From: CAZHHM01 sp964532225
Lineage (GTDB): Bacteria > Margulisbacteria > WOR-1 > JAKLHX01
Direction of reading: 5' to 3'
DNA length: 64,000 bases
Assembly (NCBI GenBank): GCA_964532225.1
Contig: CAZHHM010000002.1
Location: 1 to 64,000, forward strand
How positions within the stretch are numbered: position 1 is the stretch's first letter; each line of letters starts with the position of its first letter. The notes under the pieces were generated by a model. It ran no database searches and was not told the origin of the DNA. It saw only the letters and a list, made by a program, of their open reading frames with translations. The translations under genes and the position numbers were made by a program. Of the stretch, positions 56,475 through 64,000 are shown in pieces.

Positions 56475-58124
56475 ATGGGAACACCAAGGGTCCATGAGAA
56501 CGCCGGCAGAGTGGTCAGGTCAGGGCTTATAGACATATCAAGGCTGCGTAATGCATACGCATCACCTGAGTTCAGGCAGGGACTGTCATCTGTCGAGTTC
56601 GGCACATCCGGACACAGGGGCAGCGCGCTCAAGGACAGCTTTAACCGCGAACACATCGAAGCGATCTCCCAGGCAATATGCGATTACAGGAAAAAAGAAG
56701 GCATTTCCGGCCCTCTTTTTATCGGCATCGACAGCCATGCTTCTTCATTGTCGGCACTGCAGACATCCCTTGAGGTATTTGCGGCCAATAAGATCGACGC
56801 GCGTATAGAAGAGAACCAGATGTACGAGGACGGCTCCGGATACACTCCGACCCCGGCCATATCGCATGCTATCATTCAGGCTAATAAAAAAGGGCTTAAT
56901 GCCGACGGTATAGTCATCACGCCTTCTCACAACCCTGCTGAGGACGGAGGGTTCAAGTATAACCCCGGCAACGGCGGCCCTGCGGATTCCGATATTACCG
57001 GCTGGATACAGAACAGGGCCAACGACATCATGTCAAGGCAGAACGCAGATGTAAAGAAAGAGAACAGAAGGACCGCTCTTTCATCCCCCTTCATAACCGG
57101 ATTTGATTTCGTGACCCCCTATGTGAACGACCTGCCGAATGTCGTGAACATAGACGCCATAATAAGATCGGGCATAAAGTTCGGGGTGGACCCTCTCGGA
57201 GGCTCCTCTCTTGAGTATTACCAGGCCATCAAAGAGACCTTCGGGCTCAAGAACATGACCATAGTCAACCCGGATATCGACATGACCTTCGGTTTTATGC
57301 CGCGTGACTGGGACGGAAAGATAAGGATGGACTGCTCCTCCCCTTACGCAATGAAGAACCTTGTGGCTCTAAAGGACAAATATGATGTCGCATGGGGAAA
57401 TGATACGGATTCCGACAGGCACGGGATAGTGACCCCGAGCATGGGACTGATGAACCCTAACCATTTCCTTTCTGTTGCCATCTGGTACCTGATGCAGAAC
57501 CGCCCGACCCTGTCAGGAGACCTGATGATAGGCAAGACCGCGGTCACAACCTCCCTTATCGAAAGGATAGCCGCCGGATTCGGGAGGAAAGTATATGAGA
57601 CGCCGGTAGGCTTCAAATACTTTGCTGACGGCCTGGCAAAAGGGACCCTTCTCATCGGTTGCGAAGAAAGCGCTGGCGCTTCTTTCCTCAGGATGGACGG
57701 CTCCGCCTGGACAACGGACAAGGACGGCATCATTCTCGGCCTATTGGCTGCTGAAATAAGGGCCGTCACCGGAAAGGACCCGGGACAGATATTCCTTGAA
57801 CTTACAAAACAGTACGGGATGCCGTACTACAGGAGAATAGATTCCGCGGCCGACAGAGAGCTTAAGGCTGCGATCAAATCGCTTGACCCGTCATCGCTGA
57901 CCGCGACCACGCTGGCCGGCGAACCTATCACCAACATCGCCACATCAGCACCGTTCGGGGGCAAGATAGGCGGGCTCAAGATCTCCACCGAGAACGGCTG
58001 GCTTTGCGTAAGGCCATCCGGCACCGAAGATGTTGCCAAGGTCTACGGCGAAAGCCTTAAGAGCGAGGCACACCTTAACGCGATTCTGGACGGCGGAGTA
58101 GAGATACTGAACGGCCTCAAGTGA
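56475..58124 (+). CDS. pgm: Phosphoglucomutase
   Basis: Converts glucose-1-phosphate and glucose-6-phosphate, feeding glycogen and surface sugar synthesis. The protein matches the E. coli Pgm type: HENAGRVVRSGLIDISRL near the start, VEFGTSGHRGSALKDSF, the phosphoserine loop VITPSHNPAEDGGFKYNP, the metal loop DTDSDRHGIV and the sugar loop CEESAGASF, then RPSGTEDVAKVY. I start at the ATG at 56475 (549 aa, family length 546) with AAGGAG 8-11 nt upstream; an ATG at 56406 is possible but adds unmatched residues. Confidence 0.95.
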   Translation: MGTPRVHENAGRVVRSGLIDISRLRNAYASPEFRQGLSSVEFGTSGHRGSALKDSFNREHIEAISQAICDYRKKEGISGPLFIGIDSHASSLSALQTSLEVFAANKIDARIEENQMYEDGSGYTPTPAISHAIIQANKKGLNADGIVITPSHNPAEDGGFKYNPGNGGPADSDITGWIQNRANDIMSRQNADVKKENRRTALSSPFITGFDFVTPYVNDLPNVVNIDAIIRSGIKFGVDPLGGSSLEYYQAIKETFGLKNMTIVNPDIDMTFGFMPRDWDGKIRMDCSSPYAMKNLVALKDKYDVAWGNDTDSDRHGIVTPSMGLMNPNHFLSVAIWYLMQNRPTLSGDLMIGKTAVTTSLIERIAAGFGRKVYETPVGFKYFADGLAKGTLLIGCEESAGASFLRMDGSAWTTDKDGIILGLLAAEIRAVTGKDPGQIFLELTKQYGMPYYRRIDSAADRELKAAIKSLDPSSLTATTLAGEPITNIATSAPFGGKIGGLKISTENGWLCVRPSGTEDVAKVYGESLKSEAHLNAILDGGVEILNGLK

Positions 58125-58148
58125 TAAGCTGATCCATACGGCCACACG

Positions 58149-58176
58149 GCCCCCCGCCTCGGCGGGGGGCTTTTTT
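58149..58176 (+). terminator. Strong intrinsic terminator after pgm
   Basis: GCCCCCCGCC, TC, GGCGGGGGGC, then TTTTTT: a 10-bp GC stem with a very tight loop and T6, 25 nt after the stop codon. Confidence 0.95.
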
Positions 58177-58190
58177 ATGTCTTTCCGTGC

Positions 58191-58196
58191 TATCAT
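58191..58196 (+). promoter_or_regulatory. Extended -10 promoter of panE
   Basis: TG-C-TATCAT ending 6 nt before the ATG at 58203; leaderless configuration. Confidence 0.6.
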
Positions 58197-58202
58197 TTCC
58201 CC

Positions 58203-59147
58203 ATGAAGATACTCGTTTACGGAACGGGAGCGGTCGGCTCGGTCTTTGGCGGCTTTCTGCATAAGGCAGGAGAAGAGGTCGTCATGCTGGGACGGCCTGA
58301 GCATATGGACAGGATAAGCTCCAACGGGCTTGCTATCACCGGGATATGGGGGGAACATCTTGTAAAAGGGATAAAGACCTATTCAAGCAGCTACCACCTT
58401 AAAGAAGAGCACAGCACAACCTTTGACCTGATACTTCTGACGGTAAAATCATACGACACTGTGTCCGCCTTGGCAGATATCAGGAACATGGCGACCCTCA
58501 GCACTTTTGTCCTTTCACTGCAGAACGGGCTCGGCAATACCGACGCCATAGCCAGGGCCGTCGGCCAGGACCAGACCCTGGGAGGAAGAGTGATATTCGG
58601 TGCCGAGATACCGTCCCCCGGCTCGGTAAAAGTGACCGTGAGCGCCGATGATGTGGTAATAGGCAGGACATCCTCAAAAACACAGCCGAAATTCGTTGAG
58701 GAGATAGCCAATATATTCTCTTTTTCCGGAATAAAGACAAGGACCACCGAAGAGATAGACAAGTTCATCTGGGGAAAAGTGCTTTACAACTGCGCGCTCA
58801 ACGCCATGGCGACATTATTGAACATCAATTACGGGCAGCTGCTTGAAAGCGGCTACACAAAGGACGTGATGCGCCGTATAGTGTCAGAGATATACCAGAT
58901 CGCGGAGAAAAAAGGCGTCCCGCTTGAACAGCCCACAAAAGAAGAGTACATAAAGGTGCTTTTTAACAAGCTGATCCCTCTGACCTCCTCCCACCGCCCG
59001 TCGATGCTGCAGGATATCGAAAAGAACAGGAAAACAGAAATTGACTATCTGAACGGTGCTATCCTGAAGATGTCCAAAGAGCTGCAGCTCCCCTGCCCCG
59101 CCAATCAGCTGCTGACAGAGCTCATAAAGTTCAAAGACCGCAAATGA
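58203..59147 (+). CDS. panE: 2-Dehydropantoate 2-reductase (ketopantoate reductase family)
   Basis: A 314-aa NADPH-dependent reductase of the ApbA/PanE family, which reduces ketopantoate to pantoate for coenzyme A synthesis. ILVYGTGAVGSVFGG (about 3-17) is the Rossmann motif; LSLQNGLGN, WGKVLYNCALNAMATLLN (with the catalytic Lys) and HRPSMLQDIEKNRKTEIDYLNG are family hallmarks. The type III pantothenate kinase gene at the window end belongs to the same pathway. Some family members act on other 2-oxo acids. Its TGA stop is part of the promoter of the next gene. Confidence 0.9.
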   Translation: MKILVYGTGAVGSVFGGFLHKAGEEVVMLGRPEHMDRISSNGLAITGIWGEHLVKGIKTYSSSYHLKEEHSTTFDLILLTVKSYDTVSALADIRNMATLSTFVLSLQNGLGNTDAIARAVGQDQTLGGRVIFGAEIPSPGSVKVTVSADDVVIGRTSSKTQPKFVEEIANIFSFSGIKTRTTEEIDKFIWGKVLYNCALNAMATLLNINYGQLLESGYTKDVMRRIVSEIYQIAEKKGVPLEQPTKEEYIKVLFNKLIPLTSSHRPSMLQDIEKNRKTEIDYLNGAILKMSKELQLPCPANQLLTELIKFKDRK

Positions 59148-59153
59148 TATAAT
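59148..59153 (+). promoter_or_regulatory. Extended -10 promoter fused to the panE stop codon
   Basis: TGATATAAT, in which TGA (59145-59147) is the panE stop; the box ends 6 nt before the GTG start at 59160. Confidence 0.65.
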
Positions 59154-59159
59154 CTTGCT

Positions 59160-60431
59160 GTGATATCAAAGAACGAGCTTTTCGCCCTGCTGAACGGCCG
59201 TCCTGCCGGAAGTGCCGGTTATTCCGATATATTTTATGAACAGAACGACTCGACCGGTATAATACTCGAATCAGGAAAGGCCGACAGGATACTTACCGGA
59301 AAGAGCGGAGGATACGGCATAAGGTCAATTAAGGACAGGCAGGTCGACTATTTCTACTGCGCTGCCGGCTCCGACATCCCTTCTGACCCCGTAGGCATAG
59401 ACAAAAAAATGTCCCTTGTAAACAAAGCGGACAAGGCCGCCAGAACTGTCTCCCCGCAGGTCAAGCAGGTGTCTGTTTCATACGGCGACAGGACCCAGCA
59501 TGTGGCCATAGCCAATAATAAAGGCGACCACATCTTCGGCACGAGAAAGAGGACCAGGTTCATAGTTAATGTAATAGCCGAGAAGGACGGTGTGTTGCAG
59601 ACGGGTTACGAAACTGCGGGTGCGCTTGCCGGGTTTGAGCTGTTCGAGACGGTCAATGTCGAACAGATGGCAAAGACGGCTGCCGAAAGGGCTGTGAGGA
59701 TGCTTGACGCGCCTTACGCGCCCTCGGGACAGATGCCTGTGGTCATAACTGCCGAAGCCGGCGGGACCCTGATACATGAGGCCTGCGGACACGGGCTGGA
59801 AGCTGATTTCATTGTTAAGGACACCTCGGTGTATTCGGGCAAGACCGGACAAAAGGTCGCTTCAGAGCTTGTTACCGTGATAGATGACGCTTCCATGCCG
59901 GGGCTCTACGGCTCCTTCGACTTTGACGACGAAGGCACCCCTGCCCAGAAGAAGGTCCTGATAGAGAACGGCATCCTTAAGGGCTTCATGTCCGACATCT
60001 ACAACTCAAGATTGCTTGGCATCTCCTCGTCCGGTAACGGCAGACGCGAGGATTTCACCCAGAAACCCCAGCCCAGGATGACCAACACCTATATCGAGAG
60101 AGGGAGCATGGACCCCGGCTCCATCGTTTCATCCGTCAAGAACGGTCTTCTGGTGAAGAAGCTGGGAGGGGGCCAGGTCAATGTGGTCAGCGGGGATTTC
60201 GTGTTCGACACCCAGGAGGCCTACATCATCAGGGACGGGAAGATAGGAGAGCTTGTACGGGGAGCGATGCTGATAGGCAACGGGCCAAAGATACTGATGG
60301 ATATCGATATGGTAGGCAACGATCTTTTCTTTGTCACCGGTACTTGCGGCAAAGGCGACCACGCACCCGTGACCGATGCAATGCCGACGGTCAGGATACC
60401 AAAGATAACGGTGGGAGGCAGGAGTCAGTAA
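59160..60431 (+). CDS. TldD/PmbA-family metalloprotease
   Basis: A 423-aa protein of the TldD/PmbA peptidase family. The zinc motif HEACGHGLEADF (HExxxH) lies near residue 204, which marks the catalytic TldD type; FDDEGTPAQKKVLIENG, GNGRREDFTQKPQPRMTN and TFVTGTCGKGDHAP-like segments (FVTGTCGKGD) follow. TldD usually works with PmbA (TldE) to cleave unfolded or precursor peptides; no partner gene is adjacent. It is a little shorter than E. coli TldD (481 aa). Start GTG with leaderless-type promoter. The stop TAA is followed at once by GTCAAAAGG words. Confidence 0.9.
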   Translation: MISKNELFALLNGRPAGSAGYSDIFYEQNDSTGIILESGKADRILTGKSGGYGIRSIKDRQVDYFYCAAGSDIPSDPVGIDKKMSLVNKADKAARTVSPQVKQVSVSYGDRTQHVAIANNKGDHIFGTRKRTRFIVNVIAEKDGVLQTGYETAGALAGFELFETVNVEQMAKTAAERAVRMLDAPYAPSGQMPVVITAEAGGTLIHEACGHGLEADFIVKDTSVYSGKTGQKVASELVTVIDDASMPGLYGSFDFDDEGTPAQKKVLIENGILKGFMSDIYNSRLLGISSSGNGRREDFTQKPQPRMTNTYIERGSMDPGSIVSSVKNGLLVKKLGGGQVNVVSGDFVFDTQEAYIIRDGKIGELVRGAMLIGNGPKILMDIDMVGNDLFFVTGTCGKGDHAPVTDAMPTVRIPKITVGGRSQ

Positions 60432-60636
60432 GTCAAAAGGCAAAGGTCAAAAGGCAAAAGTTAAAGTCAAAAGTTTGAGGTTTCGGAAAATAAAAAATAA
60501 CAGAGAGAAACAAGTCTTTTTTTCATCTTAATTGACATCATCTTGTTGAGCATTGGAAATATCCGACTTGTTTAACCTCTGGAAAACTTAAAAGCTTTTG
60601 ACCTTAATTTTTGACCTTTGACTTTTGACCTTTGAC
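60432..60636. repeat. GTCAAAAGG inverted word repeat
   Basis: Starts right after the tldD-type gene stop with GTCAAAAGGCAAAGGTCAAA and ends right before the metF stop with words such as TTTTTGACCTTTGACTTTTG, the complementary phrase. Both genes therefore end TAA-GTCAAA(A)GG. The middle (about 60485-60585) is unique and AT-rich. Confidence 0.85.
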
Positions 60637-61497
60637 TTAAATTCTGCTTACTATCTCTTTGACCAGGTTGATGTCGTTCATGGTCATGAAGTGCACACCG
60701 TCGCAGCAGCTTTTAAGCTCTTTTATCGTTTCGACCGCTATATCAATGCCTTCTTGTTTCTGGTCCTTGGCTGAAGCCATCCTTTTAAGGACCTTCTCCC
60801 CCACTTTCACGCCGGGGACCTTTTCCTCCATGAACTTTGCCGTGTCATAGGACATGAGAGGGAATATCCCAAGAAGCTTTTTCGCCTTTATTCCGGACGA
60901 TCTCTCGCAGAACTTTTTGTACGTGTCGATATCGTACACCACCTGCGTTTGAATGAACTCCGCGCCCGCGTCCGCTTTTTTCTTCATCTTCATGATCTGC
61001 AGGTCGAGTTGCTCGCTGTTCGGGTTCACGACCCCGCCGACAAGGAAAGAGGCCGAGGATTCCAGCTTATTGCCGTTCATATCTGTGCCTTTTTCGATCT
61101 TTTTGATGAGGTCTATAAGCTGGACGCTGTCGAGCTCAAAGACAGGTTTTGCAAGGACCCTTCCGTTCTTTACCGGATAATCGCCCGTGATGGCCAGGAT
61201 GTTCTTTATGCCGAGGGCCGCCGCCGCAAGCACATCGCTTGAGAGCCCCATGCTGTTCCTGTCCCTGCAGCACATCTGGTAAACCGCGTCCACTCCGTTA
61301 TGTATCATCTGATGGCAGAGCACGACAGGGTTCATCCTCATGACCGCCCTCTGGTTATCGGTCACATTGACCGCATCGACCACGCCTTTAAGCGAAAGGG
61401 CTTTCTGCAGTGCTTTTGACGGGTCAACGCCTTTGGGAGGGAATATCTCCGCGGTTATGATGAACTTCTTTGAAAGTAGCGCTTCTCTCAGGGACAT
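60637..61497 (-). CDS. metF: Methylenetetrahydrofolate reductase
   Basis: MetF reduces 5,10-methylene-THF to methyl-THF for methionine synthesis or the methyl branch of the Wood-Ljungdahl pathway. The 286-aa TIM barrel has ITAEIFPPKGVDPSKALQKA, NVTDNQRAVMRMNPVVLCHQM, NILAITGDYPVKN and GAEFIQTQVVYD. It follows by one nucleotide a gene for a MetV-like zinc/iron-sulfur partner, an arrangement typical of anaerobes. Stop codon abuts the word repeat. Confidence 0.93.
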   Translation of the reverse strand: MSLREALLSKKFIITAEIFPPKGVDPSKALQKALSLKGVVDAVNVTDNQRAVMRMNPVVLCHQMIHNGVDAVYQMCCRDRNSMGLSSDVLAAAALGIKNILAITGDYPVKNGRVLAKPVFELDSVQLIDLIKKIEKGTDMNGNKLESSASFLVGGVVNPNSEQLDLQIMKMKKKADAGAEFIQTQVVYDIDTYKKFCERSSGIKAKKLLGIFPLMSYDTAKFMEEKVPGVKVGEKVLKRMASAKDQKQEGIDIAVETIKELKSCCDGVHFMTMNDINLVKEIVSRI

Positions 61498-61498
61498 A

Positions 61499-62137
61499 TC
61501 ATTCCACCTTGTGGGGCCTCATGGCCGCCGTCCAGTCCTTGGCCGGCCTGAAGTCCTTTATGCTGTCAACACTGTTTATCTGCTTGAGCCTCTCTTCGAT
61601 CAGGGACCAGGCGCAGTCGCTGTCCTGGTTGACCTCGCATTTTCCTTTTACCGAGCCTCCGCAGGGCCCGTTAAGTGTGTTCTTGGGGCATCTGGTCATA
61701 AGGCAGATGCCGCCTGTCTTGTCCAGCTGGCACTCTCCGCAATTGACGCACATCTCATAGAACTTTCCCGCCCTCTTTATCTCGGCGATGAACATCGAGT
61801 TAAGGGCCGGGAACACTTTCTTTCCGACAAGTCCGGCCACGGTCTGGACTCCAGCTCCGCAGCTCATTACGAGGAAAGCGTCAGCGCTCTCCACCGCTTC
61901 CTTGTTCTCGCGGAATATCTTCTGGTTGAGCCTGGCATCGCAAGGGGATTCGACCACCGAACTTCCGGCGATCGAGAAGCCCCGCTTCTCAAGTTCTGCC
62001 TTCATGGCCGCGACCTCTTTTTCGCCTCCGGTGTTGCTTGTGGTGGAGCACGAGCCGCAGCCTACTATAAAAACGCTTTTGGCGCCTTCAAGCATCGAAA
62101 GGATCTCTTCGAATTTTTTTTGTTCTGTTACGATCAT
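61499..62137 (-). CDS. MetV-like methylenetetrahydrofolate reductase C-terminal protein
   Basis: A 212-aa protein of the MTHFR C-terminal/MetV type, which binds zinc or an iron-sulfur cluster and pairs with MetF in acetogens and other anaerobes. VGCGSCSTTSNTGGEKEV (about 26-43) and the cysteine cluster CVNCGECQLDKTGGIC ... TRCPKN ... NGPCGG ... GKCEV are visible. It is adjacent to metF and its start overlaps the end region of lysS. This pair is the main hint of a one-carbon pathway in the window. Confidence 0.88.
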   Translation of the reverse strand: MIVTEQKKFEEILSMLEGAKSVFIVGCGSCSTTSNTGGEKEVAAMKAELEKRGFSIAGSSVVESPCDARLNQKIFRENKEAVESADAFLVMSCGAGVQTVAGLVGKKVFPALNSMFIAEIKRAGKFYEMCVNCGECQLDKTGGICLMTRCPKNTLNGPCGGSVKGKCEVNQDSDCAWSLIEERLKQINSVDSIKDFRPAKDWTAAMRPHKVE

Positions 62138-63630
62138 TTTTCCAGGGGTTTCATATGAGGGAACAGCAGGACGTCCCTTATCGTATGGGAGTCCGTTATC
62201 AGCATTACAAGGCGGTCTATGCCTATGCCAAGCCCTCCGGTAGGCGGCATACCGTACTCTAGCGCTTTCACATAGTCCTCATCGAGGGATTCAGTCTCTT
62301 CGTCCCCCGCCTTTTTGAGTTCCATCTGCTTTTCGAACCGCTGCCTCTGGTCGACGGGGTCGTTGAGCTCGGAAAAAGCGTTGGCGATCTCCATACCTGA
62401 TACTATCACTTCGAACCTTTCAACGAGCTTGTCGTTGTCCCTCTTTTTCTTTGCCAGAGGAGAGGTCTCCACAGGATAGTCCATCATGAAGGTCGGCTGT
62501 ACGAGATGCGGCTCAACGAACCTGTCATAGAGCTCATTGATGAGCTTGCCGGCCCCGAGCTTTTCGACATCGTCCACGCCTCTTTCCTTTGCAAGCTGGC
62601 GGAGCTTTTCAAGCGGCACGTCGATATCTATACCGGCGAAGGACTTTATCGCTTCTGTAAGGGTCAGCCTCTTCCACGGAGTGGTGAAATCTAGCTCCTG
62701 GCCCTTGAAAGTGATCTTGTACGACCCTGTAGCTTTTTTAACGGCTTCAGATACTATCTCTTCGGTAAGCTTCATGATATCGATATAGTCGGCGTAGGCC
62801 TGGTATATCTCTATCATCGTGTACTCGGGATTGTGCTTAAAGCTCATTCCTTCGTTGCGGAACACCCTTCCAAGCTCGAACACCTTCTCAAAACCGCCGA
62901 CGATCAAACGCTTAAGATAAAGTTCCGGTGCTATCCTCAGAAAAAGCGGCATGTTAAGTGCATTGTGGAACGTTTTGAAAGGTTTTGCCGCCGCGCCTCC
63001 CTGGAGCACGTGCAGTATTGGGGTCTCCACCTCGAGGAAACCTTTTTCCTCAAGAGACCTTCTTATGCCGGAAATGACCTTGCTCCTGGTCTCGAACACT
63101 TTCTTCACTTCAGGGTTGACTATGAGATCGACATATCTCTGCCTGTACCTGAGCTCGGTATCCTGCAGCCCGTGCCATTTTTCCGGGAGCGGATGGAGCG
63201 ATTTTGTAAGGAGGGTCATCTCTCTAACCTTTATCGTGACCTCTCCCGTCCTTGTCTTAAAGACCTTGCCTTTGACGCCTACAAAGTCGCCTATGTCCAT
63301 CTTTTCGAAATCCGAAAAAGCTTCCTGGCCTACATTGTCCAGTTTTATGTATATCTGAAGCCTGCCTGCTTCGTCCTGGAGATGCGCAAAGCCGGCTTTG
63401 CCATGGCCTCTTTTAAGGACCAGCCTTCCTGCAAAAGAATATTCAGCATCACTTTCCTTGTCATGATCGAGAGAAGCGTACTTTTCAAGTATACGCACGG
63501 ATGAGATCTGCTTGTCGAAATTATATGTAAAAGGGTCTACGCCTTTTGAACGGAAATAGTCCGCCTTTTCGTGTCTTACCTTGAGCAATGCGCTCAAGTC
63601 TTCTTGTTTATTGACTTCCGGTTCTGACAT
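62134..63630 (-). CDS. lysS: Lysyl-tRNA synthetase, class II
   Basis: Charges tRNA-Lys. The 498-aa enzyme has the N-terminal OB anticodon-binding domain (AGRLVLKRGHGKAGFAHLQD) and the class II core with RYRQRYVDLIVNPEV (motif 1 region), FRNEGMSFKHNPEYTMIE (motif 2) and GLGIGIDRLVMLI (motif 3). AAAAGGAG stands 7 nt before the ATG. The stop overlaps the MetV-like start. No T-box leader is present. Confidence 0.98.
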   Translation of the reverse strand: MSEPEVNKQEDLSALLKVRHEKADYFRSKGVDPFTYNFDKQISSVRILEKYASLDHDKESDAEYSFAGRLVLKRGHGKAGFAHLQDEAGRLQIYIKLDNVGQEAFSDFEKMDIGDFVGVKGKVFKTRTGEVTIKVREMTLLTKSLHPLPEKWHGLQDTELRYRQRYVDLIVNPEVKKVFETRSKVISGIRRSLEEKGFLEVETPILHVLQGGAAAKPFKTFHNALNMPLFLRIAPELYLKRLIVGGFEKVFELGRVFRNEGMSFKHNPEYTMIEIYQAYADYIDIMKLTEEIVSEAVKKATGSYKITFKGQELDFTTPWKRLTLTEAIKSFAGIDIDVPLEKLRQLAKERGVDDVEKLGAGKLINELYDRFVEPHLVQPTFMMDYPVETSPLAKKKRDNDKLVERFEVIVSGMEIANAFSELNDPVDQRQRFEKQMELKKAGDEETESLDEDYVKALEYGMPPTGGLGIGIDRLVMLITDSHTIRDVLLFPHMKPLEK

Positions 63631-63642
63631 TCATGCTCCTTT

Positions 63643-63707
63643 TTTTTAGACAGTAGCCGGGGTCCGGGGGCCACTGGCTACCGGCTTCGCTTCGCTCGCA
63701 ATGACTA
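63643..63707. repeat. Interspersed repeat abutting the coaX stop
   Basis: On the minus strand TAGTCATTGCGAGCGAAGCG begins with the coaX stop codon itself; GGTAGCCAGTGG and CCACTGGCTACC words follow, forming an inverted pair with TAGCCGGGGTCCGGG. The TCATTGCGAGCG phrase also occurs, reversed, at 25363-25380. Confidence 0.75.
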
Positions 63708-64000
63708 GCTGCGCCAGACCTCATCCCAGATCAACTTTAGCCCCTTTAGAGTAAGGTCCTTGTCTATGATGTCAATTATATCAGTTTGACCGGCTATTAA
63801 CCCGGCTAATCCTCCGGTGGCTATTACAGTGGCGTTCTTTCCGATCATGTTGCGGAATTCGCCCGTGATCTTCTCCACTATCCCTGCGTATCCCAGCAAG
63901 ATACCGGAAAGCATCGCTTTCTTTGTGTCCTCCCCGATGGCCTTTCTGATAGGCTTAAGCTCTATGAAAGGCAGTTTTGCCGTCTTTTCGTGAAGCGCAT
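63705..64000 (-). CDS. coaX: Type III pantothenate kinase, C-terminal part
   Basis: The C-terminal 98 codons of a gene that runs off the window. ALHEKTAKLPFIELKP, then AIGEDTKKAMLSGILLGYAGI and VIATGGLAGLIAGQTDIID match CoaX, which phosphorylates pantothenate in the first step of coenzyme A synthesis. The frame is open to the window edge, so the start is outside. It precedes lysS on the same strand. Together with panE it gives two CoA-pathway genes in the window. Confidence 0.9.
   Translation of the reverse strand, partial: ALHEKTAKLPFIELKPIRKAIGEDTKKAMLSGILLGYAGIVEKITGEFRNMIGKNATVIATGGLAGLIAGQTDIIDIIDKDLTLKGLKLIWDEVWRS

Noticed and set aside
63631..63704. T-box or other leader before lysS
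   Set aside because: The 74-nt gap is repeat sequence plus a ribosome site; no specifier hairpin or terminator/antiterminator pair.

Overview
The window looks like a piece of a metagenome-assembled genome from an uncultured diderm, probably anaerobic bacterium. A run of 100 N marks a scaffold join. The diderm reading rests on a PorV-like outer membrane protein, TspO and a dideoxyhexose sugar pair. The anaerobe reading rests on a MetF plus MetV-type pair, flavodoxins, a ferredoxin and radical SAM enzymes. I cannot place the phylum from sequence alone; a candidate phylum of the Margulisbacteria/Saganbacteria or Omnitrophota kind is a guess.

Layout. 1-7.2 kb (minus): carB, a 47-aa zinc ribbon, dnaE and hisI. 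7.3-8.7 kb (plus): an unrecognised 467-aa protein. 8.7-15.8 kb (minus): a tightly overlapped housekeeping chain, MBL hydrolase, holA, a division-type PBP, trpS, scpA, scpB, rodZ, queE. 15.8-20.5 kb: six tRNA genes, an orphan response regulator, a FAD-linked oxidase, a serpin-like protein and two very small genes. 20.5-27.4 kb: membrane, redox and transport genes set in repeat-rich spacers, with the assembly gap at 25176-25275. 27.4-40.3 kb: a sugar-nucleotide/glycosyltransferase cluster, small redox proteins, two more tRNAs, an Mpv17-like protein, an Rrf2/ferredoxin operon and a PorV-like protein. 40.4-50.5 kb: a divergent full-length RelA/SpoT homologue, lepA, hemW, and hrcA-grpE-dnaK under a textbook promoter plus CIRCE. 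50.6-54.3 kb (minus): three proteins sharing a C-terminal FlgD-like tail, one of them CheD-like, lying between dnaK and dnaJ. 54.6-60.4 kb (plus): dnaJ, rsmE, pgm, panE, a TldD-family protease. 60.6-64 kb (minus): coaX (partial), lysS, MetV-like, metF.

Three window-wide patterns stand out. First, at least a dozen genes have a -10 box (often TGnTATAAT) ending only 6-9 nt before the start codon with no Shine-Dalgarno site, the signature of leaderless mRNAs; genes inside operons use ordinary GGAG sites. Second, five of eight tRNA genes have a 16-24 nt copy (an echo) of their own 5' or 3' end a short distance away, separated by a small insert and in two cases split by a palindrome. Third, many intergenic spaces are filled with short degenerate word repeats that begin at the stop codon, often fold as long hairpins between convergent genes, and in rsmE have entered a reading frame.
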